Source: Flavobacterium psychrophilum | GTDB lineage: Bacteria; Bacteroidota; Bacteroidia; Flavobacteriales; Flavobacteriaceae | Direction of reading: 5' to 3' | Length of the DNA: 9,281 nucleotides | Assembly (NCBI GenBank): GCA_945905915.1 | Contig: CAMDQL010000069.1 | Coordinates: 1 to 9,281 of the forward strand | In this document: one piece after another, positions 6,655 to 9,281 of the stretch | Layout: each line of letters begins with the position of its first letter | Numbering within the stretch: position 1 is the first letter of the stretch | Made by a program: the position numbers and the translations under genes | The notes under the pieces: generated by a model | Database searches by the model: none | What the model was told of the DNA's origin: nothing | What the model saw: only the letters and a program-made list of their open reading frames with translations

Positions 6655-8403
6655 ATGAAAAATAAAATCAAATATTTATTTCTTGTTGTATTGGTTTCAG
6701 GTTTTGTAGGATGTAGCGAATTATTAGAAGAAGTTCCTGTTTCAGATCGTTCAATTGAAAATTCATTCAAAACAGAAGCCGATGCCATAGCTGCAATTGT
6801 AGGTGTATATAGTTCGTTGCATCTAGAAGGTGTGTATGGAAAAAGCCAAACTCTTTTTTCTACAGATGAACATAATGCTGGATCTAAAGTACCGCTTTCG
6901 GGATTAAACACATTCAATTTCACAGCCGACAACGTTGAAGTAATTTTGCCTATTTGGAGAGATCATTATAAGGGAATAAATCGAGCTAATATAGCGATAT
7001 CTAAAATTCCAAGTATTGATATGGATGTTGATGAAAGAAATACTTTAGTGGCAGAAGCAAAATTCATTAAAGCGTTATTGTACTTTAATTTGATTCGATA
7101 TTTTGGAGATGTCCCTTACAAATATTCAGAAACCACTTCATTGAATGATCTAAATATTCCTAGAACTCCTGTTGCTACAATATATGAAAATATAATTGAA
7201 GATCTTGAATATTGTGTGGAATATTTAAAAGTAAAAACTTCCGGTTTAGCAGGACATGCTACTAAAGATTCGGCTAAAACTTTACTAGCTAGTATATACC
7301 TAACAAAAGGGAGTATGGCAAGAAGGGATAATACAGGAGATGGTATAGCAGATTTTACTTTTGCAGCCAGATATTCTAAAGAAGTAATAGATGCAAATAG
7401 ATATATATTGTGCCCTTATTTTCCAGATGCATTTATAGTGCAAAATAAAAATAATGATGAAATTGTTTTCGATGTACAATTTAAATCCCCAGGATTAGGG
7501 GTGGGAAATACAATTGGTCTAAATATGGGGATTCCCTCAGATGCTTCAGGAATCGATAATTTATCCGCTGGTGGTTCGCAAGGAGCAATACGAGCGAATC
7601 CGTATCACCAATATTATTATGATAAAGCAGATAGTGTTCGATTGCAATGGACAGATGCGAGAATTAAAATAGTTTCCGCTACCGGTAAGTTTAGAAGATT
7701 GAGTGCTGTCGATAAAGAACCTGTTTCTGCTGCAAAATTTAGACGATATCCGGTTCGTAGTCCTGGCTACGCAATTCAAACAAATGATTACGATGTAAAC
7801 TGGCCAATATTTAGATATGCAGAAGTATTATTAATATATGCTGAGGCAACAAACGAAATAAATGGACCAACACAACCGGCTATAGATGCTTTAAACCAAC
7901 TTAGAAGTAGGGCTAGAAATGTTAATGCATCAGGGGTTCACGCTGATGTTTTACCACGTACCTTGATTCTACAAAACTCTATTGGTTTAGCCAATTTAAC
8001 TCTTTCAAATCCTTTGGTTTCATCTCAAGCTGCTTTTAGAGATTATATCTTCTATGAGCGAAGTAGAGAGTTAAGTCAAGAAGGCAAAAGATGGTTTGAT
8101 TTAGTCCGTTGGGGTTCCCTAAAGACTACTTTGCGAAATATGATTAATAAAATGAATGCAAAGTCATTAGAAGTACCTGTAGTTCAATGGCCTCCTCTAC
8201 CTGGAATTACACAACCGCCTTCAACTACAACAATTTTATGGAAAAGATATTGGATTGGAAATAGCTCCGGAAATAATGGACAAACTGAAGAATGGAATAA
8301 AATTACTTCCAATGTTCAAGATTTTCACATGTTACTTCCAATACCAAATGCTGAGAGACTGGCAAATCCATCTATAGGTCCAAATAATCCTGGATATAAT
8401 TAA
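6655..8403 (+). CDS. SusD/RagB-family glycan-binding outer-membrane lipoprotein
   Basis: A 582-residue surface lipoprotein that forms the lid of the SusC channel and binds the glycan. The N-terminus is a lipoprotein signal ending in SGFVGC, with Cys20 as the lipid anchor; Phe at -3 is a tolerated variation. The mature N-terminus has the typical ELLEEVPVSDRSIENSFKTEADA pattern split over residues 22-43. TPR-type helices include the conserved EAKFIKALLYFNLIRYFGDVP (134-154) and the ARYSKEVIDANRY stretch. The C-terminal SusD domain contains WPIFRYAEVLLIYAEATNE (383-401), ALNQLRSRA, and ERSRELSQEGKRWFDLVRWG (468-487). I choose ATG 6655 because it begins the signal peptide; a GTG at 6583 would overlap the end of susC by 56 bases. 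A DNTGDGIAD loop (225-233) could bind calcium. It is translated as the second gene of the operon. Confidence 0.95.
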   Translation: MKNKIKYLFLVVLVSGFVGCSELLEEVPVSDRSIENSFKTEADAIAAIVGVYSSLHLEGVYGKSQTLFSTDEHNAGSKVPLSGLNTFNFTADNVEVILPIWRDHYKGINRANIAISKIPSIDMDVDERNTLVAEAKFIKALLYFNLIRYFGDVPYKYSETTSLNDLNIPRTPVATIYENIIEDLEYCVEYLKVKTSGLAGHATKDSAKTLLASIYLTKGSMARRDNTGDGIADFTFAARYSKEVIDANRYILCPYFPDAFIVQNKNNDEIVFDVQFKSPGLGVGNTIGLNMGIPSDASGIDNLSAGGSQGAIRANPYHQYYYDKADSVRLQWTDARIKIVSATGKFRRLSAVDKEPVSAAKFRRYPVRSPGYAIQTNDYDVNWPIFRYAEVLLIYAEATNEINGPTQPAIDALNQLRSRARNVNASGVHADVLPRTLILQNSIGLANLTLSNPLVSSQAAFRDYIFYERSRELSQEGKRWFDLVRWGSLKTTLRNMINKMNAKSLEVPVVQWPPLPGITQPPSTTTILWKRYWIGNSSGNNGQTEEWNKITSNVQDFHMLLPIPNAERLANPSIGPNNPGYN

Positions 8404-8421
8404 TTAAAAAAAATAAATAGT

Positions 8422-9153
8422 ATGAAAACCAAATATTCAATAAGTATTTTAAAGCTTTTATCGATTTTGTTCTTATTCGCTTCCTGTGAAAAAGATGATT
8501 TAGACACATGGGTTAGCATAGAAGCTGATAAAACAGTAGTAGCTGTTGATGAAACTGTAACCTTCAAAATGTCTGGTAATGCCGAAACCTATGTTGTTTA
8601 TACAGGAGATGCCAGTCACGATTTTACAAAAAGTTATTTAGTAATTACAGGTGGTAGAACAATTGATGATGAAAGTTATGTGCTAACACAAGCCAAGTTA
8701 GATATTTGGATTCCTATTTTGACTACTGAAATTGCAGCTTATAATATTGCAAATCCCAATACACCACTTAATTCTAATGCTATAATTACTGGCTTACAGA
8801 ACTTAGTAGACCAATCGTATTATAAAGATACTGCAGCAATTAGAATTAGAGAATTAATGCCAACACTCAAAACTTTTGCTAATTGCCAAAACCTAGTGGA
8901 CACCTATTTTACAAATTTAAGTGTATTATTAACTCCTGCAGGTGGATTTTCTACTGGTGTAGCTATAAACAGATATAATTTGACTTATTCCTATAAATTT
9001 GGTACTCCAGGGACCTACGTAGTAACTTTATTGGGAACTAGATTAAGCGATAAAAATTATTCAGGTTCTGGTTATATATACAATAGCACTTCATCAGCTA
9101 GTGAATATACTTATAACAGAAATACAGACACGGTAACGATTGTGGTGGAATAA
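8422..9153 (+). CDS. SusE-position surface glycan-binding-type lipoprotein, split Ig-like fold
   Basis: A 243-residue lipoprotein encoded 18 bases after susD, the usual place for a surface glycan-binding protein of a PUL. The signal peptide ends in FASC with Cys22 as lipid anchor, followed by the acidic EKDD stretch typical of surface-exported Bacteroidota lipoproteins. Residues about 30-75 look like the first strands of an Ig/PKD-like domain (VSIEADKTVVAVDETVTFKMSG, split here by description, then YVVYTGD). Residues about 83-170 are mostly helical in character. Beta pattern returns at 186-242 (NLTYSYKFGTPGTYVVTLLG, ending TVTIVVE). The arrangement recalls DUF5017-like PUL proteins, in which a PKD-type fold carries an insertion. 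It is short for a SusE/SusF protein and lacks obvious further binding domains. Ligand binding is inferred from position; I cannot point to binding residues. Confidence 0.75.
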   Translation: MKTKYSISILKLLSILFLFASCEKDDLDTWVSIEADKTVVAVDETVTFKMSGNAETYVVYTGDASHDFTKSYLVITGGRTIDDESYVLTQAKLDIWIPILTTEIAAYNIANPNTPLNSNAIITGLQNLVDQSYYKDTAAIRIRELMPTLKTFANCQNLVDTYFTNLSVLLTPAGGFSTGVAINRYNLTYSYKFGTPGTYVVTLLGTRLSDKNYSGSGYIYNSTSSASEYTYNRNTDTVTIVVE

Positions 9154-9163
9154 TATTATATCC

Positions 9164-9190
9164 TTACCCGTTGGGTGTAATTATTTTTTA
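9164..9190 (+). terminator. Candidate terminator of the susCD operon
   Basis: TTACCC (9164-9169) can pair with GG-GTAA (9174-9180, one bulged T) around a short GTTG loop, followed by the T-rich TTATTTTTTA at 9181-9190. It starts ten bases after the operon's last stop codon and lies between two converging genes. The stem is short, so efficiency is uncertain. On the minus strand no T-run follows the hairpin, so it would serve the plus-strand operon. Confidence 0.5.
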
Positions 9191-9198
9191 TCAATTAT

Positions 9199-9281
9199 TT
9201 AATTCTTCGATTTGTTTTTCAAAATATATTCTGAAGGCGACATTTTACAATGGGATTTAAACCACTTAGAAAAATACTGTG
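9199..9281 (-). CDS. AraC-type helix-turn-helix regulator, C-terminal end (partial)
   Basis: Read on the minus strand from 9279 down to the TAA at 9201-9199, the window edge encodes 26 residues: QYFSKWFKSHCKMSPSEYI, then LKNKSKN and stop. The YFSKWFK and MSPSEYI blocks match the second helix-turn-helix of AraC-family regulators, where the usual form is YFSRxFKKxxGxSPSEYR. Everything upstream lies outside the window, so two possibilities remain: a stand-alone AraC-type activator, or a hybrid two-component regulator, which carries the same domain at its C-terminus and commonly sits beside PULs in Bacteroidota. The gene converges on the susCD operon with 45 bases between the two stop codons. It is a reasonable candidate regulator of this locus, by position only. 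Confidence 0.75.
   Translation of the reverse strand, partial: QYFSKWFKSHCKMSPSEYILKNKSKN

Noticed and set aside
6647..6658. Tiny MKK-stop reading frame between susC and susD.
   Set aside because: Three codons only, in an A-rich leader; most likely chance.
6624..6932. Minus-strand open frame of 102 codons opposite the start of susD.
   Set aside because: Antisense to the SusD signal peptide and N-terminal domain; no features of a real protein.
7561..7779. Minus-strand open frame of 72 codons inside susD.
   Set aside because: Shadow of SusD coding sequence with no domain.

Overview
The window looks like a chromosomal piece of a Bacteroidota genome, most likely a Flavobacteriia-type organism. 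Three things point there: the low GC content, A-rich translation starts without clear Shine-Dalgarno sites, and an adjacent SusC/SusD pair together with a type IX secretion (T9SS) C-terminal sorting domain. The whole window reads as most of a polysaccharide utilization locus (PUL).

Layout, left to right: (1) positions 1-704 hold the 3' part of a melibiase/GH36-type alpha-galactosidase gene, cut by the window edge and broken by a one-base frameshift near 171. (2) 771-2774 encode a secreted 667-residue protein with a glycoside-hydrolase-like TIM-barrel region, a beta-sandwich-like region and a T9SS tail. (3) 2883-3203 encode a small exported Spy/CpxP-like LTxxQ protein, followed by a strong terminator at 3230-3259. 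(4) 3260-3560 is non-coding and contains repeated TACTA/TAGTA elements, an inverted repeat and a candidate Bacteroidota promoter. (5) 3561-9153 is a compact operon of three genes: a SusC-type TonB-dependent transporter, a SusD-type glycan-binding lipoprotein, and a SusE-position surface glycan-binding lipoprotein. Gaps between them are 16 and 18 bases. (6) A hairpin with a T-rich tail follows. (7) At the right edge, on the minus strand, is the last 26 or so codons of an AraC-type helix-turn-helix regulator.

Inferred workflow: the surface lipoproteins capture a glycan, the T9SS-exported enzyme cuts it outside the cell, SusC/SusD import the oligosaccharide, and the alpha-galactosidase-like enzyme (if functional) removes terminal galactose-type sugars. 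The convergent AraC-domain protein, possibly a hybrid two-component regulator, may sense the breakdown product. The glycan cannot be named from this sequence. The GH36-type gene makes a galactose-containing glycan the leading guess.

No RNA genes, CRISPR arrays, insertion sequences or phage genes were recognised. The parts most worth a second look are the frameshift in the alpha-galactosidase, the unassigned T9SS-exported enzyme, the split Ig-like third lipoprotein, and the repeat-rich region upstream of susC.
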